DNA from: Mortierella sp. BCC40632
Lineage: Eukaryota > Mortierellomycota > Mortierellomycetes > Mortierellales > Mortierellaceae
Length of the DNA stretch: 64,000 bases
Reading direction: 5' to 3'
NCBI GenBank assembly: GCA_011634665.1
Contig: WAEK01000003.1
Coordinates: 142,501-206,500, forward strand
Shown: positions 49,668 to 64,000 of the stretch, piece by piece
Layout: each line of letters begins with the position of its first letter
Position numbering within the stretch: position 1 is the stretch's first letter
The notes under the pieces: model-generated
What the model saw: the letters and a program-made list of their open reading frames with translations, nothing else
Told to the model about the DNA's origin: nothing
Databases searched by the model: none
Position numbers and translations under genes: made by a program

Positions 49668-49857
49668 ACATTCTCTCTCAAAACGAGAACGGTATGGCAT
49701 TAAAGCCATCTTTACTCATTGACTTTGATACCAAGCAGTTTTCGCGTGAGAGCAACTTGGACATCTCAGGAACGAGTATCCAAGACATATTCTGTAACCG
49801 TACTTTTCAGGTTTGTCTCGGTGATTAACCCCATGTTTTCTGTCTGCACCCACCCAT

Positions 49858-49896
<39 letters not shown>

Positions 49897-51285
49897 GACA
49901 GACATAGACACACTACTTTTTCAGAAACAGCTCCAAGTCTACTGTGCTGGTAATCCTGTCTTTTTGATGGTTTAAGAAAGGTGTTTGGCTATGGCTTTGA
50001 TCAGCTACAAAGACTAGAGAGCTCTCAATAAAGTTGGTAGATATGATCCTCAGGTTTTCGAAAGTAAGAATGTCGTGTGTGTCTATACTAACTGTGGGAC
50101 AGAGTTAAAGAGGACTTGGATAAAGATCAAAAGATACAACAGCTGAGAGATCGTAGCGTGTAACCATGACATTCTATTCTTTCCAAGAGATGTTAAGATG
50201 GAATAGAAGAGAAATATGGTCATGGAGTGGTTGATTGGATTATAGAGATGTCGAGATTGCTAAGTGCAGACAGTTCATTGTTTTATTTTTGTTATGTTTC
50301 ATGGTATTGGCGAGATCCTGGGCCTGTTGAGCTTCCGCGCTGATGACATTGCTCGCCCGTTAGCTTTTCGTGTCGTTGGCTTGGATCAGCTTGTCGAGCG
50401 CATCCTGAGGCAAGATCTACAAGGGTGGTGAAGGATAAGAACCACTAGGTAGCACCGAGTTCTAGGCGAGCCCTCCCCTCTTCCCTTCCATTCTCACCAA
50501 CCGTTGAGGAGAATGTTCTCTTTCCTGACTTGCATCTACCCGCCTATCCACCTCCCTGCATATCTAATCACCAATCACCTAAGCACCGAAGCTCCTAGAC
50601 AAATGTGGAGAGCACACCCCTTGTGCCCTCTCACCTGCCCGTAAGGCGTGTGCCTCTTTAGTAACCCGCCCATTTTGCCATAGGAGAGCATGCGCCCCTC
50701 TTATACATCCACCTACCATTGAGGGTACACGCTCTCTCCAATTTCAGTTCCTGTATCTGATCGAGTATCCAGTCCTATATCTAGTCATGAATCCAATCCT
50801 GTGTCTAATCCTTTGTCCATCTCTGTGCTCATTCCTGTGTCCAAACTTGTGCCTAGTCCCGATTTATGCCTTGCCCATAATCGAGTTCATGGACGAGGCT
50901 GACTTGTGACGGCAGTAGAGTGACGCCAGTGGCAGCAGTGGTTGTGAAGTGGTGGCGGAGTGATGGCAGTGGTGGCAGTGGTGGTAATGGTTGTGGAGTG
51001 GTTGCTGAGTAGTGATAAGTATTGGTGGAGTATTGATAGAGTAGTGTGGGACAGTGATAGAGTAGTAGCGATGGAGTGGTGGAAGGTGGGGTGCAGGGTC
51101 AAGGAAGGTAGTGGAGGCAGAGGAGAGTGAAGTGGAGGCAAAGAAGAACAAAGGAGACGGTGATGGTGAAGGAAGGGTGATGTGAACGTCAAAGAGAAGT
51201 GAAGAGAAAAAAGATCTAAAGTGACTGGCAAAGAGAATCAGGGTGCAGATGGTTCTGGCTCTGGCCCTGGATCCGTGTCAGTCAG

Positions 51286-51325
<40 letters not shown>

Positions 51326-51339
51326 GTATAGAGATTCGC

Positions 51340-51540
51340 ACCTGGGGCGCTTCCAGATACTCAAAAGCATCAGATAGGGTGATAGTCATTCTTGTTTCAT
51401 TTGGTTGCCATGGCTCCTGCGGAGAAAATCCAATAGATCCAAAGACAGGAAGGGAGTGGGATGGTCAACGCAATAGGGCGTGAAGATGTTCATTTTGGAT
51501 GAAATCAGCTCCACTTTGCCACCAGAGAGAGATAGAGATA
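51340..51540 (-). pseudogene. Decayed copy of the small P-element frame (P2 left)
   Basis: Minus-strand frame SLWWQSGADFIQNEHLHALLR, then TGA where intact copies have CGA or CGG, then PSHSLPVFGSIGFSPQ and WQPNETRMTI. The stop is explained by one C-to-T change at a CpG. Confidence 0.5.
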
Positions 51541-51562
51541 GATCGACTAAGAAAATTTTTTG

Positions 51563-51603
<41 letters not shown>

Positions 51604-51729
51604 GGAAAGGAGAGAAGAGAAGAGAGAGAGAGAGGAGAGAAGAGAGAGTATTTTGATTTGAGTATTTGTAAAGGCGTTTTACCCCCACCCAAACCGGGTC
51701 GCTAGCCCGGCTGGGCGAGGGCAGGAGAG

Positions 51730-51935
51730 GCAGGAAAAAAAACCATAAGGGTTTAAAAAAAACTGCCGCTCCACCTCTTTCCTTTGCTACTGCCACTCCA
51801 CCCCAAGCGGATAAAGTCAGCTGCCTACTTACCAGGCCCACCGATCAATACCGCCTGGGGTCTTAAGCCCATAGCAAGGAGAATAATGAGGAAAAAAGAG
51901 AGGCCTGGGGGGGGGAGAGGTCCTTGTATTTATAG
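51730..51935 (-). promoter_or_regulatory. P2 left arm: altered TATA box and conserved stem-loop
   Basis: Minus strand: the box reads ACTATAAATACAAGG at about 51,936-51,922, and the stem-loop AAACC-CTTAT-GGTTT between GGCAG and CTGCC lies at 51,766-51,730. The hairpin between them has changed to GCCTGGTAAGTAGGC, keeping a four-pair stem. Confidence 0.5.
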
Positions 51936-52665
51936 TCTCTAGCGCGACAGTGACCGTCTTCGATACGACACTTTCCATCACTAGCCAAAATGTGGGACGC
52001 CCTCAGTGATGATAGAACATGATGAAATTAGTGCGCTTCGTTCTGTCAACTCGAGACTGCGTTTGGCTCTCTCCCCCATCGAGGGCATCGAGTGGTCTGT
52101 TGATCAAACAGGCAGACGAGGGAGGGGGAGGGGAGCAGTGTGATATTTTCTGGTGAACTGGTGCAGGGGAGACAACCACTGGACCATGGACCACACTTAT
52201 ATCCAGATCCAGCTCCTTATCTGTGCCCCCTCCAGAACAGCCTCCGCTCCCACTCCGACCACCCAGCACTGGCCACCTCAACTCTATTCATCGACAGTCA
52301 AGAGGATACGCAGGTTGTTTGCAGACAGTGTATGGTCGTCTGGGTGCTGGGTGTAGCTGAGCAGATAAGCGATTCATTTTTTTTTCTACTTCTCCTCTTC
52401 CTCCTCCTCCTCCTCTCCCATCCTATCCTCTTTTTATATTCCTCGACGGATGGAAATGTATACCCCAGAACAATAACAGAAAAAAAAACTGTGCAAATGG
52501 GGCTGGTTGTTTCTACGCGCTCGTCGTGCCTGAAGAATGGCATTCGTTGGGTCTAACTCATCGATAGAGACCACTCAGAACAAAAGGTAAAAGAGGACCA
52601 GGAACAAAGAGATAAGGCAGAAAGACACTGTGAATGATAGTAGTTGCCGGGCCACGAAGAAAGAA

Positions 52666-52783
<118 letters not shown>

Positions 52784-53225
52784 ACCGCTCGTCTACTCAG
52801 CAACACCCAGCATCCAGACAACCACACACTGTCTGCAAACAACCTGTGTATCCTCTTGACTGTCGATGGATAGAGTTGAGGTGGCCAGTGCTGGGTGGTC
52901 GGAGTGGGAGCGGAGGCTGTTCTGGGGGGTGGATGACACAGAGAAGGAGCTGGATCTGGATATAAGTGTGGTCCATGGTCTAGTGGTTGTCTCCCCTGCG
53001 CCAGTTCACCAGAAAATATCACACTGCTCCCCTCCCCCTCCCTCGCCTGCTTGTTAATCAACAAATCACCCGTTGCGCTAAGTGGGGAGAGAGGCAGGCG
53101 CAGTCTCGAGTTGACAAAACGAAGCGCACTAATTTTCGTCATATTTTTTCATCAGCGAGGACATCCCACATTTTGTCTCGTGGTGACAAACGTCTTCTCG
53201 AAGACGGTCACTCTCGCGCTGGAGG

Positions 53226-53436
53226 GTATAAATACAAGGATCTCTCCCCCCACCCCACTCTTTTTTTCCCTATGCTCCGCTGCTACGGGATGAAGTCGGC
53301 CAAGCGGTGTGGAACGGTGGTCCCCTCTCGGGGGGTAGCTGTCTGCAGCCGTTTATTGGTAAACCGACTGTAGTGGTTATGGAATGAGGGGGTTAGGCAG
53401 CTTTTTTTTAAACCCTTATGGTTTTTTTTCCTGCCT
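53226..53436 (+). promoter_or_regulatory. P2 right arm: TATA box and conserved stem-loop
   Basis: GGGTATAAATACAAGG at about 53,224-53,239 and the stem-loop AAACC-CTTAT-GGTTT between GGCAG and CTGCC at 53,396-53,435. The first hairpin has become TCCCCTCTCGGGGGG at about 53,323-53,336, a different sequence that still pairs. Confidence 0.5.
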
Positions 53437-53552
53437 CTCGTCCTACTTCTTGCTCTAGCTTCGGCTGCGGGTCGCGACCTGGCTGATAGAGTGAGAGACA
53501 AAGATAGCCTTATAAAATTCTAAAGCAAAAAATCTTCTCTTCTCTCTTCTCT

Positions 53553-53594
<42 letters not shown>

Positions 53595-53608
53595 ATCGAT
53601 CTATCTCC

Positions 53609-53875
53609 ATCTCTCTCTGGTGGCAAAGTAGAGCTGATCTCATCCAAAATGAACTTCTTAGCACTCTATTGCACCGGCCATCCCACTCCCTTCCTCTCTT
53701 TGGCTCTATTGTATTTTCTCCGCAAGGGTCATGGCAGCCAAATGAATTAAGAGCGACTATCGATCTTTTGACGCTTTTTGAGTATCTGGAAGTGCCACTG
53801 GCGCAAATCTTTCTACTGTTCTCTCATCCTTTCTCTCTTTCTCTCTCTCTCATCCTGACTTACACGGATCCATAG
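53609..53875 (+). pseudogene. Copy of the small P-element frame without ATG (P2 right)
   Basis: Frame SLWWQSRADLIQNELLSTL continues through PSHSLPLFGSIVFSPQG and WQPNELRATIDLLTLFEYLE; the initiator ATG of the P1 copy is ATC here. No stop until 53,875. Confidence 0.45.
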
Positions 53876-53879
53876 CCAA

Positions 53880-59030
<5,151 letters not shown>

Positions 59031-59049
59031 GAGAACGATGGAAAGATTT

Positions 59050-59255
59050 TACATCGGTGGCGCCCCAGATACTCAAAAGCGTCAAAAAAAAGATTGATGG
59101 TCGCTCTTATCTCATTTCATTTGCCATGACCCTTGCGGAGAAAAAAATACAATAGAGCCAAAGACAGGGGAGGGAGTGAGATGGTCGGTGGAATAGAGTG
59201 CTGAGAAGTTCATTTTGGATGAGATCAGCTCTACTTTGCCACCAGAGAGACATGA
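59050..59255 (-). pseudogene. Frameshifted copy of the small P-element frame (P3 left)
   Basis: Begins MSLWWQSRADLIQNELLST on the minus strand. Relative to the P1 copy it has an extra C in the CCCTCCC run, two or more extra T in the TATTTTC run, and a five-base loss near GGCAGCC, which break the frame. Confidence 0.5.
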
Positions 59256-59258
59256 TAG

Positions 59259-59301
<43 letters not shown>

Positions 59302-59418
59302 AGAAGAAGAAGAGAAAAGAGAGTTTTTGCTTTGAGTGTTTTGTAACTATGATTCACTCCGCTCTGAAGCCAGGTCGAGAACCAGACAGCTGGCGGTGAG
59401 CGTTAAGAGTAGGATGCA

Positions 59419-59618
59419 AGGCAGGAAAAAAACCATAAGGGGTTTTAAAAAGCTGCCAAACCCCTCATTCCTGGCTACAGCCAGGCGGACAAAGACAGCG
59501 GCCCCTATTTCTAGGGGCCTGCCGATCAATCACCGCCTGAGGCCCAAAGCTGTAGCAGAGGAGAATGAGGAAAAAAAGAGAGGCCTGGGGGGGGGAGAGG
59601 TCCTTGTATTTATATCTC
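59419..59618 (-). promoter_or_regulatory. P3 left arm: TATA box and conserved stem-loop
   Basis: Minus strand GAGATATAAATACAAGG at about 59,619-59,603, both hairpins of the P1 type, and the stem-loop with AAAACC-CTTAT-GGTTTT at 59,457-59,419. Confidence 0.6.
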
Positions 59619-60052
59619 CCAGCGCGACAGTGACCGTCTTCGATACGACGCTTTCCATCACTAGCCAAAAATGTGGGACGCCCTCAGTGATGATAGAAAA
59701 TGATGAAATTAGTGCGCTTCGTTCTGTCAACTCGAGACTGCGTTTGGCTCTCTCCCCATCGAGGGCATCGAGTGGTCTGTTGATCAAACAGGCAGACGAG
59801 GGAGGGGAGGGGAGCAGTGTGATATTTTCTGGTGAACTGGTGCAGGGGAGACAACCACTGGACCATGGACCACACTATATATCCAGATCCAACTCATTCT
59901 CTGTGCCCCTCCAGAACAGCCTCCGCTCCCACTCCGACCACCCAGCACTGGCCACCTCAACTCTATCCATCGACAGTCAAGAGGATACACAGGTTGTTTG
60001 CAGACAGTGTGTGGTTGTCTGGATGCTGGGTGTTGCTGAGTAGACGAGCGGT

Positions 60053-60148
<96 letters not shown>

Positions 60149-60911
60149 TTCTTTCTTTCTTTCTTCGTGGCCGGCAACTACTATCATTCGCAGTGTCTTT
60201 CTGCCTTATCTCTTTGTTCCTGGTCCTCTTTTACCTTTTGTTCTGAGTGGTCTCTATCGATGAGTTAGACCCAACGAATACCATTCTTCAGGCACGACGA
60301 GCGCGTAGAAACAACCAGCCCCATTTGCACTTTTTTTTTTCTGTTATTGTTCTGGGGTATACATTCCCATCCGTCGAGGAAAATAAAAAGAGGATAGGAT
60401 GGGAGAGGAGGAGGGGGAAGGGGAAGAGGAGGAAGAGGAAGAGGAAGAGGAGAAGTAGAAAAAAAATGAATCGCTTATCTGCTCAGCTACACCCAGCACC
60501 CAGACGACCATACACTGTCTGCAAACAACCTGTGCATCTTCCAGCTGTCTGTGAATAGAGTTGAAGTGGCCAGTGCTGGGTAGTCGGAGTGGGAGCGGAG
60601 GTTGTTCTGGGGGGTGGATGGCACAGAGAAGGAGCTGGATCTGGATATAAGTGTGGTCCATGGTCCAGTGGTTGTCTCCCCTGCACCAGTTCACCAGAAA
60701 ATATCACACTGCTCCCCTCCCCCTCCCTCGTCTGCCTGTTTGATCAACAGACCACTCGATGCCCTCGATGGGGGAGAGAGCCAAACGCAGTCTCGAGTTG
60801 ACAGAACGAAGCGCACTAATTTCATCATTTTCTATCATCACTGAGGGCGTCCCACATTTTGGCTAGTGATGGAAAGCGTCGTATCGAAGACGGTCACTGT
60901 CGCGCTGGGAG

Positions 60912-61108
60912 ATATAAATACAAGGACCTCTCCCCCCCCCAGGCCTCTCTTTTTTTCCTCATTCTCCTCTGCTACAGCTTTGGGCCTCAGGCGGTATTGA
61001 TCGGCAGGCCCTAGAAATAGGGCCGCTGTCTTTGTCCGCCTGGCTGTAGCCAGGAATGAGGGGGTTTGGCAGCTTTTTTAAAACCCTTATGGTTTTTTTT
61101 CCTGCCTT
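60912..61108 (+). promoter_or_regulatory. P3 right arm: TATA box and conserved stem-loop
   Basis: TATAAATA at about 60,913-60,920, both hairpins, and the stem-loop with AAAACC-CTTAT-GGTTTT between GGCAG and CTGCC at 61,069-61,108. Confidence 0.6.
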
Positions 61109-61263
61109 GCATCCTACTCTTAACGCTCACCGCCAGCTGTCTGGTTCTCGACCTGGCTTCAGAGCGGAGTGAATCATAGTTACAAAACACTCAAAGCAAA
61201 AACTCTCTTTTTCTCTTCTCTTCTCTCTCTTTTTTTTTTTTTTTTTTTTTTGGTCGCTCTATC

Positions 61264-61430
61264 ATGTCTCTCTGGTGGCAAAGTAGAGCTGATCTCATCC
61301 AAAATGAACTTCTCAGCACTTCTATTCCACCGACCATCTCACTCCCTCCCCTGTCTTTGGCTCTATTGTATTTTCTCCGCAAGGGTCATGGCAGCCAAAT
61401 GAAATAAGAGCGACCATCGATATTTTTGAT
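61264..61430 (+). pseudogene. Frameshifted copy of the small P-element frame (P3 right)
   Basis: Starts MSLWWQSRADLIQNELLST; one extra T before the CCACCGACC stretch and one extra C after CTCCC shift the frame. Homology stops at about 61,430. Confidence 0.5.
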
Positions 61431-61585
61431 GCTGCAACCAAACGAATGGATATCCAACGCGTCTCCCTCCTTCTCTCTCTGTCTCTCTCTCTCTCTTTTT
61501 TTTTTTTACCTTACTTCTCTTATCATATCTCTTTCTTTCTTTCTCTACACACTAAACTTTTCTCTTTATTATCTAATGTTGACAC

Positions 61586-61986
61586 AGCACAACAGACCCT
61601 CGCAGCCCATCTCGCTCCGTCTTCATACTCTGTAACAGTTGTATCCAGCATTTTGTTGCCTTGGAAGGCAGACTACCAGTGCACGAGCATCTATTCTGCT
61701 GCTTCGGTGTCTGTCACAGCCCTTGATGAGCCTGACAGTGACTCCGAGATACCCAACAGGAACGGACGAGGAGCTGTGAAGCGATGGTGCAAACCGCGGA
61801 CAGGGATGAATGCTTTTGAGAGACGAATTGGTGATTGATCGAAACGAAAGGAAGGTGGAGCCGTGGGAACTCGCTCGCATAGAGGTGGAGATAGAAGGCC
61901 TCATAGTAACTGATACGGACCTGACACAGAGCACAGCAAGAAATCACCTCCACTCATGATGATTCATTCTATTGCTCTGGCATCAC

Positions 61987-62034
<48 letters not shown>

Positions 62035-62492
62035 GCAAGCAAGTTTCTTGCTCTTTTTGACATAAAAAGTGAGAGCTAAGGCTTCAATGAGCTGCAACGG
62101 ACTTTGCCATCCATTATGATGGCTTTTCTTTACATATTTTCCTCCACAACTGTTGACCCAAACTGGAAGAATCAACAGCAAGACTCATTTATGGTGGCTG
62201 CACTTCAATCGAATACTCTCAAGCAGGAGCATACTGAAGCAGAGGAAGGCATCCAGATCAATTCCATCACTCGCAATAGCCATGTTCAAATAACAAGAGC
62301 TTTATCGACCTCAGGTCTAACCAATACATTTCACTAGCATTAGCTACCTACCTTTGTATCTTAGATAGTTGCTACAACATAGCGATTAAGAACGGTGTAT
62401 TGATCGAATCTACTTGTCAAGGCGAGGTGCAGAAACCTCGAGAAGTGGCGATTGTCAGCACAGAAGGAGGCAAGGCAAGAACATCTGTGTGA
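61586..62492 (+). CDS. Possible multi-exon gene at the right outer arm, unknown product
   Basis: Exon-like frames on the plus strand: about 61,586-61,832 (after GTTGACACAG; encodes a stretch with ALDEPDSDSEIPNRNGRG and AVKRWCKPRTGMNAFERR, ending at a GTGATT donor), then a frame ending at 62,314 (NQQQDSFMVAALQSNTLKQ... RALSTS), a 107-nt intron (GTCTAA to GTCAAG), and 62,422-62,492 (GEVQKPREVAIVSTEGGKA, ending RTSV). The last two exons join in phase and end in TGA at 62,490-62,492. Their counterpart on the left outer arm is broken. The link between the first exon and the other two is a guess, as is the start. I do not recognise the protein. Confidence 0.35.
61990..62034. repeat. Poly-T tract of about 40 nt
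   Basis: Longest homopolymer on the right outer side of the palindrome, lying between P3 and the right outer arm. Confidence 0.8.
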
Positions 62493-62869
62493 CCCTGCAT
62501 GTGGGTCTACAAGGAAGCAGAAAGCGATCTATGAAAGAAGGGTTCTATCAACCATTGTTGAAGATTGGATAGTCCCTCTCAGGTAGAGTCGACGGAACCC
62601 ATACAAGGGTGGAGGATGCAAAACAGAATCACTCTTCGAACCTGGTCTAGAAAGAAAGGCAACTAAAAAACACAACAACAACAACAACAACAACAAAAAA
62701 TGGCCTCCCACTGCTCTGTCTTATCGCACTACGAACACCGCCTAGCTTCAATCAACCTACCCAAGAGAGGGGAGGCGCCTGAAAAGCTGCACACCAAAAT
62801 TTTACTTCAAGAAATCTCATTTGTCCTCTTCTCTTGTGTCCATCCACGTCTTTGGTCGTTTCCCCCAAA

Positions 62870-63364
62870 ATGAGCAATCCATCGACCTCACAAGCATCAG
62901 TTCCATTGCCAAGTCTACAAGAAATCTTGAAAGACTTGTTGACACTCGATGCTGCTCACATCTCTCTCCCAGTGAATGCTGATGGTATTATCATCCACAT
63001 ACAACAGCAATGCTGACCTTTCTTTTCTCGCTCCAATGTCGGGAATAGTGATGAATTAGAATGCCTTTTCGCCAACAAACCCTCTGAGTACTTCCTCTCT
63101 CTCCTCTATACATTAGAACAACCGTCAACTCCCGCCATCTCTTCACATGCCAAGCTCGAGCAGTTCAAGGCCTCGACAGAGAAAAACCCGCGAGAGCAAG
63201 GAGTGATTGAAAATGGTTTCGAGGTCGCGGTCGACTATATCACGATGCACCGACAACTAGCCCAATCCAGGAAAGAGATCAAAACGCTCCAAGATCACAC
63301 AGGAACTCTAGAGCGAGAACTGTCAGAGGTTCGGGAGACGATTGCAGTCAACGCTATTCAGTAA
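62870..63364 (+). CDS. Small coiled-coil protein of unknown function
   Basis: Exons 62,870-62,984 and 63,060-63,364 join in frame (donor GTATTA, acceptor GAATTAG) to 139 residues. The acceptor five bases into the second AG is required: the earlier AATAG at 63,044-63,048 would bring an immediate stop. The product starts MSNPSTSQASVPLPSLQEILKD, continues ECLFANKPSEYFLSLLYTLEQ, and ends in a heptad-rich helix (RQLAQSRKEIKTLQDH, LERELSEVRETI). This looks like a small subunit of a larger complex, but I do not recognise the family. It lies just outside the palindrome and converges on the SAM50 gene. Confidence 0.65.
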
Positions 63365-63640
63365 AAAATAAATAAATACAAACAAGTATAATGGTCACCA
63401 TGAGGATACCCTCCGGACCCAGTTGGTCTATCTTTTGTAAGATCAGGGTAACTTTCTGTCATTTGTACTCGCATATCTATAGTATGCATGCTTTTTTTCT
63501 TTCTTTCTTTTTTTTTTTTTTTTTTTCTTTGATCACTGCCTCTACTTGAACATCTACTCGTTCCTCTCTATTCTCCATATCATCTCACTCCTCACTTTCA
63601 CATACACGTCCCTGTCTTATTTCCATAATATCATCCTTTT

Positions 63641-64000
63641 TTACAAGAAGTTGATACCGAGACCCAACTGCCATCCACGCGAGATAGCATCCGTCTTGGC
63701 AGCCATCAAGGGCAGAGCAAAGTTGAGCTCAATGCGGACCTGAGGGTGACGGTAAACAATACCAGCACCCACAGAGACACTTGGAGCCTGCTTCAAATCA
63801 TCAATCGTCTTTTGAGCCTCTTGACCGGGCTTGACTGAGATCAGCGAACCAGCATTAGTAAAGAAGTGGGCCTTGAACGAGTCGTTATGAGAGAGTCCCG
63901 GAAGAGGAGTCAACAGACTCAATCCCGCAGACACATAGGCGTCTCCTCCCAAAGAATCGCCTGAAGATGATTCATAGTCAGTATTCGATCATTTGGGATG
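63641..64000 (-). CDS. SAM50: SAM50/Omp85-type outer-membrane beta-barrel protein, last exon only
   Basis: C-terminal part of the core subunit of the mitochondrial sorting and assembly machinery, which inserts beta-barrels into the outer membrane. The last exon runs 63,960-63,641 after a TCTTCAG acceptor; the remaining 40 nt to the window edge are intron. It encodes DSLGGDAYVSAGLSLLTPLPG, FKAHFFTNAGSL, SVGAGIVYRHPQVRIELNFALPL and ends LGLGINFL, the amphipathic strand with terminal Phe-x that is typical of Omp85 barrels. Family is clear; subfamily is by best resemblance. Confidence 0.85.

Noticed and set aside
51564..51601. Poly-A and poly-T tracts flanking P2 and P3 as LINE/SINE tails
   Set aside because: Tracts occur on both sides in mirror orientation, with no target-site duplications or reverse-transcriptase remnants nearby, and similar homopolymers are scattered through introns of ordinary genes.

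Overview
The window is nuclear DNA from a filamentous fungus. Genes are split by introns of about 60-770 nt with GT-AG ends and CTAAC/CTGAC-like branch points. Products include fungal hallmarks: an APSES/ankyrin MBF-type transcription factor, an LCL3-type nuclease, ATG22 and SAM50. Gene spacing is compact, and long CT/GA, poly-A/T and other microsatellites sit at most gene starts and inside introns. The combination suggests an early-diverging mould, Mortierella-like or other Mucoromycota in the wide sense. That placement is inference; no rRNA or mating-type marker is present.

Positions 1-43,170 are an ordinary gene-rich arm with sixteen genes, mostly in divergent or convergent pairs. In order: a TBC1D13-like Rab GAP (-, 3' end off the window), an MBF subunit (+), a small mitochondrial-type protein (-), choline/ethanolamine kinase (+), methylthioribose-1-phosphate isomerase (-), a candidate Whi5/Nrm1-like protein (-), a GH35 beta-galactosidase (+), a METTL21/Rrg1-type methyltransferase (-), ATG22 (-), RFT1 (+), a GH20 hexosaminidase with a membrane anchor (-), RPB8 (+), SEC61-beta (-), phosphomannomutase (+) and an LCL3-like nuclease (+). 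I resolved most exon structures by reading frame. They include a 17-nt micro-exon in ATG22, a coding exon consisting only of ATG in SEC61-beta, and a probable GC-AG intron in the TBC gene. Several products serve ER glycosylation and secretion (RFT1, phosphomannomutase, SEC61-beta) or glycan trimming (GH20, GH35). Two (MBF subunit, Whi5/Nrm1 candidate) could act together at G1/S.

Positions about 43,690-62,630 are different: a nested palindrome of about 19 kb, almost 30% of the window. Its axis is near 52.6 kb. It holds three copies of a 2-kb element that is itself a palindrome (P1 about 44.2-46.4, P2 about 51.3-53.9, P3 about 59.0-61.4 kb), separated by two 5-kb spacers that are inverted copies of each other. 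Each of the six half-elements carries a TATAAATA box followed by a conserved stem-loop and, in five, a small outward reading frame that is intact in one copy and decayed in the others. The middle of the arms is nearly identical while the centre and outer ends have diverged, as expected from gene conversion. The non-palindromic core of P1 and P3 has the same orientation although the surrounding arms are inverted, so one core appears to have flipped. The outermost arms carry two outward-facing copies of one gene end, damaged on the left and apparently intact on the right.

Positions 62,870-64,000 return to ordinary sequence: a small coiled-coil gene (+) and the last exon of a SAM50-type outer-membrane beta-barrel gene (-).
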